64,000 bases of DNA, from positions 22,467,939 to 22,531,938 of the forward strand of contig CM042157.1 of NCBI GenBank assembly GCA_023376005.1, read 5' to 3'. Made by a program: the position numbers and the translations under genes. The first letter of the stretch is position 1. Every line of letters begins with the position of its first letter. The notes beneath the pieces were generated by a model. That model did not search any database. It was not told the DNA's origin and was given only the letters and a program-made list of their open reading frames with translations. This document shows, piece by piece, positions 20,986-32,399 of this stretch. The DNA is from Doryteuthis pealeii (lineage: Eukaryota > Mollusca > Cephalopoda > Myopsida > Loliginidae).

Positions 20986-21569
20986 ACTAGCACAACGAGA
21001 ATACAAGACTAGGCACGACTGGTTTTGAAAGGTGATCCACTGGGAATTATGCAAAAAATTAAATTGTGACCATACAACAAAATGGTATATGTATAAACCA
21101 GAATCTGTTCTTGAGAATGAAACACATACAATACTCTGGGACTTCGAGAAAAAAGACGGATCCCCCTATCACAGCAAGAAGACCAGACCTAGTGTTGATT
21201 AACAAAAAAGAAAGTACTTGTCAACTGGTAGATTTTGCGGTTCCAGCAGATGACAGGGTGAAGATGAAGGAAAACGTAAAGATGGACAAATACCAGGACC
21301 TTGCAAAAGAATTGAAAAAAAACTGTGGAACATGAGGGTGAAAGTGATACCAATTGTAATTGGTGCGCTTGGAACGGTCCCAAAAAGATTGGAAAAACAC
21401 TGGAGAATCTGGAAATCGGAGGAAGAATTGAGATCTCCCAGACAACTGCTTTGCTACAATCGGCTAGAATACTCAGAAAAGTCCTGGAGACCCAAGGAGA
21501 CTTTTTGTTACTCAGACTCAAGTGAAAGAAAATCAGCTTACGCTGGTGTGAAAAACTCATAAAGAGTGA

Positions 21570-21643
<74 letters not shown>
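20986..21643 (+). mobile_element. LINE-A 3' fragment, longest copy, with (TAA)n tail
   Basis: Reads through frameshifts: WELCKKLNCDHTTKWYMY, ENETHTILWDFE, TARRPDLVLINKKESTCQLV, DFAVPADDRVKMKENVKMDK, then KVIPIVIGALGTVPKRLEK and a C-terminus ending AGVKNS-stop near 21560. The RPDLVLI...VDFAVPAD part is the domain typical of LINE C-termini after RT; its R-x-PDLV motif could belong to a restriction-like endonuclease fold, but I cannot prove that. The (TAA)n tail runs 21571-21643. Confidence 0.85.
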
Positions 21644-21646
<3 letters not shown>

Positions 21647-21647
21647 T

Positions 21648-21990
21648 TTTAATAGAGTATTGAAAATGCTATGGAATATGAGGGTGTATGTGATACCAAT
21701 TGTAGTTGGTGCACTTGGAACGACACCTAAAAGCTTAGAAAAGACACTAGAGAAACTGGAAATCAAAGGAAAACTTGTGACCATCCAGAAAATTGCATTT
21801 TGAGATCGGCTAGGATACTCAGAAGTGTTCTGGAGACCTGAGGATTGTTATTACTCAGACTCCAGCTAATCGATTGAGTGAAATAAAATTAATCTCAGAA
21901 GAATTACCTGGGAATTGTCCAAGAAATTCAATTTTGAACATACAACAAAATTGTATGTGCACAAAAAATGAGTAAAATAAAACACTTTAC
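21648..21990 (+). mobile_element. Two further LINE-A fragments
   Basis: 21655-21890 is another C-terminal end (MLWNMRVYVIPIVVGALGTT-like, KSLEKTLEKLEIKGKL). 21897-21985 is a separate upstream piece (WELSKKFNFEHTTKLYVHK), out of order, so it is a different insertion or a rearrangement. The first fragment starts immediately after the previous (TAA)n tail. Confidence 0.75.
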
Positions 21991-22697
21991 GACAAAGTAA
22001 ATATATGTACACATTAAATATCACCTGGGCTTGGTTTTTGAGCAACAATAATGAAGATTTGATTTATATTCAAAAATTCAAATTTGAAAAGTCACAGAAA
22101 AGAAAATCTGAGAGATTTGATTTGTATTGGTGAAGATAATTAAAAAATAAAATTTAAATGATAAAAGGCATGGATTTTTATTTTTTTCATTTAATATTTT
22201 AGATAGTAGACATTAACATTTCTTTTCAGAGTAGCTGGATCAATGCAAGGTCTATTTTGTCTTACATAGTGATTTAAATGAGACATTCCACGAGGATTCA
22301 ACTCATGATTCAGTAATAATGGATCTGCGGGACTAACTTTTAAAATCCCCCTCTACTCAGGCGACGCCGGGTAGCAGGATGAGTAAATGTAAAGACTAAG
22401 AAATAGAAATCGAAAAACTGTGGCACATTCATAGAAGAGGCCCTGTGATTGATCAAGTGAAAGGGAAACATATTAACAAAATCCTTTACAGTTTAAAACT
22501 CTATAAAATACGAAAAAATTGCAGTTGGCTTAAATACTCGTCTCGTCTGGAGAGTATTATCAATATAACAGTTAAAATAAAACCAGCAAGTATGGATGAA
22601 ACTTATAATACATATAACCACTACCTCCCCTGAGGGCTTGGATAAAGAAAACGTAAAACATTACAAGAAACCAGAAGTAAAGCTGAAATTTAAATTC
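21991..22697. other. AT-rich spacer
   Basis: 22313-22377 repeats the small element at 18887-18958. The ORF 22445-22633 has no domain. Otherwise quiet. Confidence 0.45.
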
Positions 22698-22754
<57 letters not shown>

Positions 22755-22911
22755 AATGGTTGTATTTAATTCTTACCTTTTGATCAAATGAATGATTGCC
22801 ACATTAAATAAGCCGTGAGCCAAATTGGATTATAAATCAGCAGACTTACCTGAAAAAGAAAAGGAAAAGATTATAAATAAAAGTTTAATTATAAACATTC
22901 TGTAATTTACG

Positions 22912-22974
<63 letters not shown>

Positions 22975-23052
22975 CTATAAATATATATAAATATCTACAC
23001 ACTAACACGCTATCACACACAGAGACACAGAGACACAGAGACACACAACACA

Positions 23053-23084
<32 letters not shown>

Positions 23085-23199
23085 GTGTGTGAGAGATTGG
23101 GAGATTGATAAATATATATAGAGATAGATATATATGTACGTACGTATCTAGCATAATGTTCATATCTGTTTAATATATCAGTAAAAATAAACATTTTTT

Positions 23200-23251
<52 letters not shown>

Positions 23252-23381
23252 ATATATATATAACGAAAGATATAAATACACTAACATGCAATCGCTCACA
23301 AACATATTATGTAAATTAATGTTCGCATCTGTTAAATATATCAGTTTAAAAACATATTTCAAAAGAAATGTCAAACCAACA

Positions 23382-23425
<44 letters not shown>
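22698..23425 (+). repeat. Long (TA)n-rich block with direct repeats
   Basis: (TA)n tracts at 22698-22756, 22912-22971, 23053-23084, 23203-23262 and 23378-23425. A flank (GTTCATATCTGTTTAATATATCAGT) recurs at 23157, 23319 and 23607, each time beside (TA)n and a CACACTAAC-like segment: three copies of one 50-bp unit separated by expanding microsatellites. Confidence 0.9.
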
Positions 23426-23431
<6 letters not shown>

Positions 23432-23491
23432 ACCTACATACGCATACATTCTCACACACACACACACATACAGGCACACGCATATATATAT

Positions 23492-23572
<81 letters not shown>

Positions 23573-23582
23573 TAGATAGATA
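23426..23582 (+). repeat. (CA)n, (GA)n and (CAGA)n block
   Basis: (CA)n at 23453-23468, (GA)n at 23496-23532 and (CAGA/GACA)n at 23533-23572. ORFs on both strands are artefacts. Confidence 0.95.
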
Positions 23583-24011
23583 CGTGTGTATCCCGTAATG
23601 TACAATAATGTTCCCATCTGTTTAATAAATCAGTAAAAAAAACTATTTTACAAGATAAATATTTATTTTTGAACATTATCACCTCCCTTCTCCAAAGTAT
23701 TTGATTTCTTTGATGAATATTAATCTAACAGAAGTAATGTTCTGCGCTGAAAATTCCACATTAAAACTCAGTTAATTACTACGCCTTTTTATTGCACACT
23801 CTTGCATGTATTATGTCAATGCAAATGTTCACAACGTCTTTCCTGCAATGATATATGCAAGCAAAACATCTGGCAACACAAAGTAAGTTGGTTACATCAC
23901 AGAGGGCGATGGAAAGATTCATTATGGGAACATTCATTTTGTGCGCACATCTGAAACCAGGTAATTCCAGTATTACGGTCAAGTCACGCTGAAAGCACCG
24001 GTTCTTCATTA
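23583..24011. other. AT-rich spacer before LINE-B
   Basis: Includes the third copy of the 50-bp unit (23605-23655). The sequence at 23780-24011 may be the distal 3' UTR of the LINE-B copy below, but I have no second copy to confirm that. Confidence 0.45.
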
Positions 24012-24500
24012 GATGTTTTGGCATCCCTCTGTCTACTAAAGACAATGGCGTAGTGTCCATTTCTTCATCTGCAACTACGTGAGTGGATGATCAGACCAAT
24101 TTTTGAATGGCAATCTCTGGTGCAGTGATTGCAAACAAACGGTGATGCTTGCTGGAGTTGCTGTTGTCGCTCCTTCATTTTTGGATCACTTTTCTGTGGC
24201 GGCTACTTTCCTTTCTTTTTCACTCCTTTTTGTTCCTTGTTTGACGAGGAGTCACCAGGTCGCACGGTCTCCTGCACAAGCCTCCCATGTGTTGGTGTTA
24301 CTGTGGCATGTCTTCATGTTCCTCTTGCAGACATCTTTAAAGCGCAGGTGTGGTCTCCCTACTGGTCGGTTGCCCTCTGCTAATACAGTAGTTTTTGGAG
24401 ATGCGGCCTTTGTCCATCCTCCTGACGTGGCCAAGCCAACACATGCGTCTCTCGCAGATGATGACAGGCATGTGACTTGCCTGTTCTATACTTAATTGGA
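24012..24500 (-). mobile_element. LINE-B C-terminal fragment with zinc finger
   Basis: Minus strand: residues RPVGRPHLRFKDVCKRNMKT and NTWEACAGDRATW, then a linker, then KERQQQLQQASPFVCNHCTR and DCHSKIGLIIHSRSC before a stop near 24075. This is the C-terminal layout of many animal LINEs: the GRP-x-LRFKDVCKRD block followed by a C2H2-type finger. All finger Cys and His ligands are intact. The 3' UTR (GACACTACGCCATTGTC) is shared with 52932-52980. RT itself is absent. Confidence 0.85.
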
Positions 24501-24640
24501 TGGTCACTCAAGAAACAGCTTGTACTGTAAGAAACCTAAGTTCTTTGCTTATCAAAATGACTTTATTCGGCATTAAATGACCCGACGGAGGGTTGATATG
24601 CCGTAAAACCAACCAACCCAACAACCAAGCAACCGACGTG
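24501..24640 (+). mobile_element. Rep-A SINE tail
   Basis: TTCGGCATTAAATGACCCGA followed by GGTTGATATGCCGTAAAACC and an ACCAACCAACC-type tail. This is the 3' end shared by all Rep-A copies; the body is missing. Confidence 0.75.
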
Positions 24641-24880
24641 TTTCTAATGAATAGTAGAGTAAGAACATGATCATAAAGTGTGGAAAGCAAAGGTCCCACT
24701 GTGCTGGACATGTTGCAAGGTTTATAAATAACTAATATGACCCATTGTCGAGTGGTATCCGAGAGGCTGGAAAAGACCACCTGGAAGACCTCCACAATGA
24801 TAAGAAGATGAAATTATCAAGGGATCTATGCTAATGTAGCGAACCAGTGCGATATAAAAAAGGGTATGGAAGTGTATTAG
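24641..24880. other. Short unassigned spacer
   Basis: No repeat or ORF of note. Confidence 0.4.
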
Positions 24881-25245
24881 TATTATTTGTATTATTCGGA
24901 CTATTGTTCTCATCTTCATTGTTATCTTTACAACGTTTCGGCCGATGTGCTTTCCGGCCTTCTTCTTGTCGGACTCGAGAACCTTCTTGGACTCGGGAAC
25001 ATTGTTTTCGAACTCGGGAATCTTCTCGTCGTAATCGGGAGCCATCACGGAATTTTAAACCTAACCCTTTATTCAGTCCAAGGGGATGTCCTGTTCTCAT
25101 TCCACTAACCATTCCCGAGTCCGACAAGAAATACCTGAAGAAAGCCGGAGGGCACATCGGCCGAATCGTTGTACAGATAACAATGAAGATGAGGACAATA
25201 GTCCGAATAATACAAATAATACTAATCACCAAGCCTCATCTCAAA
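24881..25245. repeat. FB-T fold-back element
   Basis: Arms 24881-24985 and 25112-25220 are complementary (TTTGTATTATTCGGACTATT, CGGCCGATGTGC, CTTCTTGTCGGACTCG). Between them are the 18-21 bp GAACCTTCTTGGACTCGG units and the TTATTCAGTCCAAGGGGATG block. Closes with CTCAAAAATTCAGAGAAA. ORFs of 108-170 codons on both strands arise from the palindrome. Confidence 0.85.
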
Positions 25246-25262
25246 AATTCAGAGAAATGGAA

Positions 25263-25510
25263 GTGGATTAGGTGGTTGTTTTGTTTTACGCCATATCAAA
25301 CCTTCAATTTTTATTTTTTTCCTTTTCAAATTTATCTTTTTTATTTTTTAGGTATTTAACTCATAGATATGACCCTAAAATGTACTATATCTCAGGGTCA
25401 CAGTGGATCTGTGAGTAATAGCAATGAAGAGGTACTCCACACACCCCAGAGTTCCAAAATTAGAAGTTTACCACGAGATGCAATCTAACGTCATACCCAA
25501 GAAATATTTA
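25263..25510 (-). mobile_element. Rep-A SINE, minus strand
   Basis: Minus sense: body with AGATTGCATCTCGTGGTAAA, CTCTGGGGTGTGTGGAGTAC, ACTGTGACCCTGAG, GGGTCATATCTATGAG, ending in the TTTGATATGGCGTAAAACAA tail. The tRNA head is absent. Confidence 0.75.
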
Positions 25511-25727
25511 TCTTAATATATATTTTTTAATAATCTACAAGACACGGCATTTTATCTTTGTTTATTTACTTGTTTTATTTTGTAAAATCCCAAGAGCACA
25601 CACTGATAAGAATGGGTCAAAATTATGTTAGGTGACGAGACTGAGAATTGAGTTAGGTGACGAAATAGAAATTGTTTTGGAAAGTCAAGAATGTCATTTT
25701 TATTTATCCAATACAGTTATCATCGAG

Positions 25728-25767
<40 letters not shown>

Positions 25768-26129
25768 CTTCAGAATTGAATGCACAATCCCAAAAAATAT
25801 GGCACATAACCGAATGAAAACAATGTGTTGTTCGGGACAACATGATTCAATTCCCTCTTGTGTATATTGAACGAAGATATACGCTCTAGTAAGAAACTTT
25901 TGACCTCTATAGCTAAATATTAGCTTCAACTGAAACAATATCTCAACACTGGATACCACAATGAAGGTCTCATTTAGTAGAATAACGAAATATTTTCATG
26001 AGATAAAAATAAGCAACTAAATAAACACTATTTGACAGAGTTAAATTATTATAATACTAATGAATGTAGTGAAATTTACACAATTAATTTAGCGCATTAA
26101 GTTTCTCTGTTCAATAGCACGTCAACCAT
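25511..26129. other. AT-rich spacer with (TA)n
   Basis: (TA)n at 25729-25766. A short pair of GTTAGGTGACGA units occurs at 25627-25660. Nothing else. Confidence 0.45.
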
Positions 26130-26340
26130 CGTTGGTTATTTAATTCCAAAGCCACCCTTGTAGAAGAAAAATAGTGGTAATATTTAAACCATAGATGAGG
26201 GATAAGAGGGTTTATGTGTTTCTAAGGCGTATTAGTCCGAACGGACACGTAATAGCGCGACTGGAGATCGAATTCGCTTACTCCAATGTTTGATGTCCAG
26301 CACGTTAGCCACTACGACAAGGGGGAAATAACTAATTAGA
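26130..26340 (-). mobile_element. SINE-E like tRNA-derived element, minus strand
   Basis: In minus sense, CGTAGTGGCTAACGTGCTGG (A box) at 26320-26301 and GCGAATTCGATCTCC (B box) near 26265-26279, followed by a body containing GGACTAATACGCC and TTTAAAT. The same head type starts Rep-A at 28517 and appears near 52896-52925. Confidence 0.65.
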
Positions 26341-26439
26341 ATCCTTTGTTGGAAATTTTCTGACATATAAAGTGTGCTCTAATTCCTCACCTAGATTTAT
26401 AGACTAGCCAAGGTCACGTGAGTTATTCATGCGGCCATT

Positions 26440-26522
26440 CACTAGCAATACTCCTCACTTTACCGCACAGATCTCTGTGCTACTCATACGCTGAGTAGGC
26501 AAGGGCCGGTATCGAACCGGTG
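26440..26522 (-). mobile_element. SINE-A fragment, minus strand
   Basis: Complement of the SINE-A middle (CTTTACCGCACAGATCTCTG, TGCTACTCATACGCTGAGT) ending in GGTATCGAACCGG, its B box. The A-box side is replaced by a G-run at 26521-26532. Confidence 0.75.
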
Positions 26523-26948
26523 GGGGGGGGGGCAAAAATACGGAAGCGTTTTAAAAATTCATAACTTCTTGTTTTTAATTTCATTTTCGAATTATTTTTA
26601 GATATCATTGGCAACCTAAAGAAAATTAGAAATGTCAAATTACATGAGCAAATTAGAATGATAAGATTTTACAATTCAACTGCGAGGTTTATCATTTGAA
26701 CAAAAATACCATTTATTTGGTAGAAGAATTTTAAAAAATTCAGAATTCCAATAGTCTCTCCATTGGCATGCTTTGTATTCCTAATTTCTTTTTGTGGCCT
26801 TATTTAAAGGAACGTGTATATTTAAATGAGCCTAAGACAAGAATAATATACATGCTGCTACAAGAGGATTGACTCCAGAAACCTTGAGAAAAGTCATACT
26901 ACTTTCACGAATTGAGGTGCAGCTTTGTATCTGGTAAAATGGAGGTAA
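26523..26948. other. AT-rich spacer
   Basis: Starts with a G10-12 run. No feature recognised. Confidence 0.45.
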
Positions 26949-27418
26949 ATGTTATTATAATCGAGATTGTGTACTTGTCTGTCTGTAACCGAAACTAAGT
27001 CACAATTCCCTCTGTTATTTACGTCACATTCTCCATGATTTGATTTTATTTAAACCCAAATTATTAATAAAATTATGTTACAATATTGATAATGTTGACC
27101 ATATCTACATACTAATAACATGCAAGTGTATTTATATATTCAACAAAATAGCGGATTACAGTGTGAATGGGAAGGCTAATTTGCCTATTGATATTAAAAA
27201 ATTGATTTTAATAAATATGTGCTTAGTATTATTGATTTCTAATTGTGTGGTTTTATCTTAATGAATATGAAGAAAAGTCTCATAAAAGAATATGAGGAAA
27301 AATCTTAAAAGAAACTCATTAACAAAAAGAAAGAACAGTAATTTTATTCATTACTTCCTAATTTAACTATTTAGTTAAATTAAGAAAAAATAGCAATGAA
27401 AAACGGGAGTTGAAATAA
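26949..27418 (+). mobile_element. Helitron-like element H3, 3'-truncated
   Basis: Starts TGTTATTATAATCGAGATTG and follows the family through GGAAGGCTAATTTGCC, TGTGCTTAGTATTATTGATT and AAACGGGAGT, where it is cut by the minus-strand composite repeat. The 3' hairpin and CTAG are missing. Confidence 0.75.
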
Positions 27419-28517
27419 AAAACAGGATTCGTACAGGATTTGAACTCGTGTCCCACTGGATTCGAACATGAGTTGTCCTGCATTTGAACTTTGGTTGTCC
27501 ACGAAAGTCAAATCCTGAACGACCTAGTCGTTCAGGATTTGACTTTCTATCTTATTGGATTTGAACTCGAGTCGTCAAGGAATTGAACTCGAATCATCGA
27601 TTTCATTTCCTATGACCCTTTTGAATTTTAGTTTAGTAAGGTAAAGATGTTCGGTTGGTCGGATTTTACGGCATCTCAACCCTTAGATTATTTAATGCTG
27701 AAGACAATTTAGTTTTATTCATTCTTGTTGGGTAGTCAATTTCTTTTAAACTCATCTTAAAAACTCATGTTCTTTATCTATTTGACGCAGAGATGGATAT
27801 CTGACATTTGGAATTACCGTCGTCCTTCCCACTCCTGAAAACAGCCCTAGTGATTTTTCAACTGATACGTTCCATGTCGCTGTATTCCCTACGTAGGAGT
27901 AAGAATATTCTTCAAAATTTGCTGTCCTTAGTATGTCATCAAACTACATCTAATGGTGAGACTGATTGTTCTGGAGATCTAAGAAGAGTACAGTACTCCT
28001 TCAACAATATAAAAAAATTAACTGTTTTACTAGCTATCATTTATAATTCTTGGCAGCCTTCCGTTTTGTTTTACGGCATATCAACCTCAGTTGGTTATTT
28101 AATGCCGATAAAGTTTTGAAATAAATCAATTCTTAATGGATAATATAATTTTGTTTATTAATTCATGCTTTTCTATTTAACCCATAGATGGGACCCTAAC
28201 AGGTACTACCACTCTGGGTCAGAGTGGACCAGGGAGCAATGGTGATGAAGGGGTACTCCACATTCCCCAAACCTCCAAAACGGGAACCTCACCATCAGAT
28301 AGAGTTTAACGTCATTCCCAGGACATGTAGACCCGCAGCCACCGCCTTCTACCAGCCATATGATAAAAAGGGCTGAGGCTTGCCATAAAGGCAATAGAGT
28401 TGGGAAAATCATATAGGTGCTAGGGCTTGACGTGACCAGCCGATTGATCGGAGGGAATCCTCGTTTTACAATTCTGAATATTCTAACCAACATATTAGCC
28501 ACTACGCCACAAGCATT
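27418..28517 (-). repeat. Composite repeat copy 2, minus strand
   Basis: In minus sense: SINE head (GTGGCGTAGTGGCTAATATG), Rep-A body (GGTAGAAGGCGGTGGCTGCG to TTAGGGTCCCATC), tail TTGATATGCCGTAAAACAAA, then the AGGCTGCCAAGAATTATAAA block, a second tail, and a B-box-like tandem array ending at ATTCGTACAGG. It mirrors 37253-38370 and lies between two Helitron-like copies. ORFs at 27808-28119 and 28206-28502 are shadows. Confidence 0.85.
27423..27600 (-). repeat. B-box-like tandem array in composite copy 2
   Basis: Repeats of roughly 22-28 bp centred on GTTCAAATCC, GTTCGAATCC and AAATCCTGAACGACC in minus sense. A CCTGAACGACC-AGTCGTTCAGG hairpin at 27514-27537 is unique to this copy. Each unit resembles the Pol III B box (GGTTCGANNCC). 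Confidence 0.65.
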
Positions 28518-28524
28518 TACGAAA

Positions 28525-29147
28525 TCTTATTATAATGGAGATTGTGTGTTTTTCTATCTGTAACCGAAACTATATTACTACTCAAGTCACAATTTCCTTA
28601 GTTATTTACGGCACATTCTCCATGATTCTATTTTTATTTAAACCTCAATTAATAATAAAACTGTTTGACATTATTAATACTGTTGGCCTTACCTAAATAC
28701 TAATAACATGCATTTGTATTTATATATACAACAAAATACCAGTTTTCAAAGTAAACGTAAAGCTAATTTGCATATTGATATTTAAAAAACTGATTTTAAT
28801 AAAAATGTGCTTGGTATTATTGATTTCTAATTGTTTGGTTTTATCTTAATGAATATGAGTAAAAATCTCTTCAATAAATCCTAAAAGAAATTCATTAACA
28901 AGAAGAAATAATTGTAATTTTATTCTTTACTTCCTATTTTTAACTAAATAGTTAAATTAGGAAAAATTAGCATTGAAAAACGGAAGTGATGAAAGAGTAA
29001 GTTTCAGTTGTTCTATTTTCCGATTATACCCCCTCCGTTTCAAATCTTTTTATTTGAATTAGTGTCATTAGCCTTTTTGATTTAATCTAATATTTTATCA
29101 TATTTAAACTTAAATACTTGCACCCAGAGGGTGCATATATTTGCTAG
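28525..29147 (+). mobile_element. Helitron-like element H4, complete (623 bp)
   Basis: 5' end A|TCTTATTATAATGG at 28525; 3' hairpin GCACCC-AGA-GGGTGC at 29120-29134, 9-nt spacer, CTAG at 29144-29147, then T. These are the classic Helitron hallmarks (5' TC, 3' hairpin plus CTRR, insertion between A and T, no target duplication). No ORF, so mobilised in trans if at all. Confidence 0.87.
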
Positions 29148-29690
29148 TATTTTTAAAGATGATTTTGTTAATATCATGCGTTAAAAAATCACTCTCGATT
29201 TTCTTTCTATTTTTCTCTCCACTTCTTTGTTTAATATGTGTCTCCTCTTGTCAGCCACTGGACAATTACTCATCTTTCTTCTTTTTCTTTTTCTATCTTG
29301 AATTCAAAACAAAAGACAATATCGTCTGGTTACAGTATATACTTCAACAACCAAGCTTAAAAGGTCTATTGTGGTAAAAATATTTAGAATACAATGACAA
29401 GTTGTAATTGGCGCGTGCGTATTGTGTTATCGGTTCAAGATTTTGCACACCCGTGTTTCAGCTACTTCAAAAGCTCTGTTGTTTGGTTTCAATCGCATAT
29501 AAAATAAAATAAAATAACCGTAAATCTGGGACTTTGGAAAATCATCCACAGATTCTTTACCAGACCTGTCACATTCAGACTCTAAGATTTATTCCATTAT
29601 CCTTGCTTTGTCATTAATTCTAAAAAATTCAAGACATGGAAAAGAAAGATTACGTGGAATGTTCTATAAATTACTCGGGCGAGTCAAAAT
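29148..29690. other. Unassigned AT-rich stretch
   Basis: Pyrimidine-rich patch at 29200-29300. No repeat copy recognised. Confidence 0.45.
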
Positions 29691-29695
29691 TGTTG

Positions 29696-29769
29696 CGCTA
29701 CGGTCAATTTAAGGCTGAAAACACCGGTACCGAAGTTAAGCAACGATGAGCCTGTTCAATACTCAATAG
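29696..29769 (+). pseudogene. 5S rRNA-like fragment 1
   Basis: CTACGGTCAA, GGCTGAAAACACCGGT, then CCGAAGTTAAGCAACG, GAGCCTGTTCAATACTC follow the order of animal 5S rRNA from the 5' end through the internal control region. About 14 nt are missing between the CACCGGT and ACCGAAG parts. It shares the ACGATGAGCCTGTTCA variant with two other loci, so it is probably a 5S-derived SINE or a small pseudogene family, not a working gene. Confidence 0.75.
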
Positions 29770-30282
29770 GGCAACTATTTATTACAATTTTATGGGCCAT
29801 CCTTTAGGACTTAAAAAAAGAGCGCTTGTCCAGTGGAATTGGATCCTTGGTAATCCTTTGATAAAGAATCCTTTGGTTCTTCTGGTAAAGAGTCCTAAGT
29901 ATTATAAGTCCCTAGGGAAGGATTGCAAGTACAGCTGTGGCAAGTTCCAGTGTTTAAGTAGTGTATCAGCCACGCAGTATGGCAAGTGATTGGCGGCGGA
30001 ATAAACCACGTGGCCTTGGATAGTCTATAAATCCAGGTGGGGAATTGGAGCACACCTTATATACCAAAATAATTCCAACACTACTTAAACAAATGTAGTT
30101 ACTGTGAGCAACCTGAGTATTTTGTTTATAAAAATGACTTGATTCTGCATTTTTTGACCAATGGAAAACAACCTGCCTGAGCGAAGAGGTGTGTCTCTAG
30201 GAAAACAGCCAGGGTGTGGCGGTGAAGGAGGCGTGGCTATTTGGGCCACATGGGATTTTAAAAACTATGTAGATATTTACCA
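29770..30282. other. Unassigned stretch
   Basis: Direct repeats of AATCCTTTG/GAATCCTTTGG type near 29845-29890. The ORF 29792-29989 has no domain. Confidence 0.45.
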
Positions 30283-30555
30283 CCCCCTCCGTAAGAGCAG
30301 GATGTAACAAAAGGTCAATTCCTCAAGCCGAGTTTAACAGGTGTAAATTCAGGTGTAAATTCAGAGTTGTACTTCTCCTAGACTAGTTGCCTACCAACGT
30401 TGAAGAGCACAGTCCTCCCTATTATTTACTCATAGCTGGAGGAATAATAGTTGGATCTGGGAGTAATGGCAAGGAAAGGTTACTCCACATTCCCCAGAGC
30501 TCTAGAATTGCAACCTCCCAATTAGATGCAGTTTAACGTTATATCCTGGACACAC
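30283..30555 (-). mobile_element. Chimeric SINE-B tail joined to Rep-A body, minus strand
   Basis: 30283-30435 is SINE-B tail sequence (GAGCAGGATGTAACAAAAGG, TACTTCTCCTAGACTAG, CATAGCTGGAGG), with a 15-bp duplication of AGGTGTAAATTC. From 30446 it continues as Rep-A body (CTGGGAGTAATGGC, CCCCAGAGCTCTAGAATTG, GATGCAGTTTAACGTT). The join suggests template switching or nested insertion. Confidence 0.75.
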
Positions 30556-30793
30556 TTTTTGTACGTTTTTAAAATGAAAACCACAGTTCTAACACTTGTT
30601 TGAATATTTTGGATATATAAGTTGTGCTGAAGTCCAACACTTAGATTTATAGACTCTATGTGGGCGTGTGGATTAAATCCAGCCGATCAACGCGCTCGAA
30701 TACGTGGTTAGTTAACTAATTAATCGCCGATCTTGAAAGCCGTTCATTTGCACGTATTTTACACGGACGATCAGATCAGCCACCACTTAACAC
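30556..30793. other. Spacer before the minisatellite
   Basis: No feature recognised. Confidence 0.4.
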
Positions 30794-31866
30794 GAGGATT
30801 CTTCACTAAGGAACAACTAAAGGATTCTACCTAACACCATGGAACAACCAAGGATTCTTCACAAAGGAACAACCAAAGGATTATTCACTAAGGAACAACC
30901 AAAGGATTCTACCTAACACCATGGAACAACGAAAGGATTATTCACAAAGGAACAACGAAAGGACTCTTCACAAAGGAAAGCGAAAGGATTCTTCACAAAG
31001 GAACAATGAAAGAATTCTTCACTAAGGAACAACCAAAGGATTCTACCTAACACCATGGAACAACGAAAGGATTATTCACAAAGGAACAACGAAAGGACTC
31101 TTCACAAAGGAACAACCAAAGGATTCTACCTAACACCATGGAAAAACGAAAGGATTATTCACAAAGGAACAACGAAAGGATTCTTCACAAAGGAACAACC
31201 AAAGGATTCTTCACTAAGGAACAACCAAAGGATTCTACCTAACACCATGGAACAACCAAAGGGTTATTCACAAAGGAACAACGAAAGGACTCTTCACAAA
31301 GGAACAGCGAAAGGATTCTTCACAAAGGAACAATGAAAGAATTCTTCACTAAGGAACAACCAAAGGATTCTACTTAACACCATGGAAAAACGAAAGGATT
31401 CTTCACAAAGGAACAACCAAAGGATTCTTCACTAAGGAACAACCAAAGGATTATACCTAACACCATGGAAAAACGAAAGGATTCTTCACTAACGAACAAC
31501 TAAAGGATTCTACTTAACACCATGGAACAACGAAAGGATTATTCACAAAGGAACAACCAAAGGATTCTTCACTAAGGAACAACCAAAGGATTCTACCTAA
31601 CACCATGGAAAAACGAAAGGATTCTTCACAAAGGAACAACCAAAGGATTCTTCACTAAGGAACAACCAAAGGATTCTACCTAACACCATGGAAAAACGAA
31701 AGGATTCTTCACAAAGGAACAACCAAAGGATTCTTCACTAAGGAACAACCAAAGGATTATACCTAACACCATGGAAAAACGAAAGGATTCTTCACTAACG
31801 AACAACTAAAGGATTCTACCTGACACCAAGGAACAACAAAGGATTCTTCACAAAAGAACACAAGGG
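30794..31866 (+). repeat. 1.07-kb minisatellite, 26/31-bp units
   Basis: Tandem units GGAACAACCAAAGGATTCTT plus CACTAA or CACAAA (26 bp) alternate with units ending CTACCTAACACCAT (31 bp). In the right half a 26+26+31 = 83 bp higher-order unit recurs. Unit lengths are not multiples of three, so the 93-codon ORF at 31055-31336 changes frame every unit. The flank 31867-31922 resembles 8105-8160. Confidence 0.95.
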
Positions 31867-31922
31867 ATCCCAACTGTAAAGTGCTCTCACTTGAAGCCTA
31901 AAAATGGTCACAAAATCGTAAC

Positions 31923-32399
31923 AATACTGACAAATAAAATATTACTCAATATAAAATTATCCTATGGTGAATGAGATGATATCATTTCAAATAGAAAAAA
32001 AAGAAGTATAATACACCACAAAAGGTAAAATCAAGACCAAGAAAATAAACGTTTATCGTTATTGCATTACTAAAAAAAAAAGAAAGATACTGATAATTAA
32101 AAAAAATCAGAATGTAAAACTTTCTTCTCTATATTTAGTTATATTAGTGATGATCTTGACACGTCCATCACGATTTATAAAATATCTTAACACTTATCAC
32201 AAAGAAAAGAAAAAAATCTTATATTTTCTTAGAGTTGTGAGTTTTTTTTTATCTCATACAAATATAAATACTTCATATTGAAGGAATTTTTTCATAATAC
32301 TATTGATAATGTTCAGCGCAATGACAGTTTGATATTATTTTGACGTCTCTGATCTCCCATAGAAGCATTTCGTAATCAATAACTTTCTACAAATCATGC
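31923..32399. other. AT-rich spacer
   Basis: A- and T-rich sequence. Nothing recognised. Confidence 0.45.

Noticed and set aside
24012..24500. A working zinc-finger gene
   Set aside because: The finger is intact but is the C-terminal end of a truncated LINE with shifts upstream and a partner copy at 52925.
24847..25359. 170-codon plus ORF and antisense ORFs
   Set aside because: They come from the FB-T palindrome and change between copies; no domain and no conservation.
31055..31336. 93-codon ORF of repeated KGTTKGF-like peptides
   Set aside because: The unit lengths 26 and 31 are not multiples of three, so the frame drifts; the ORF is a by-product of the minisatellite.
30794..31866. CRISPR array
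   Set aside because: No constant repeat with unique spacers; both parts of the unit repeat, and the host is a eukaryote.
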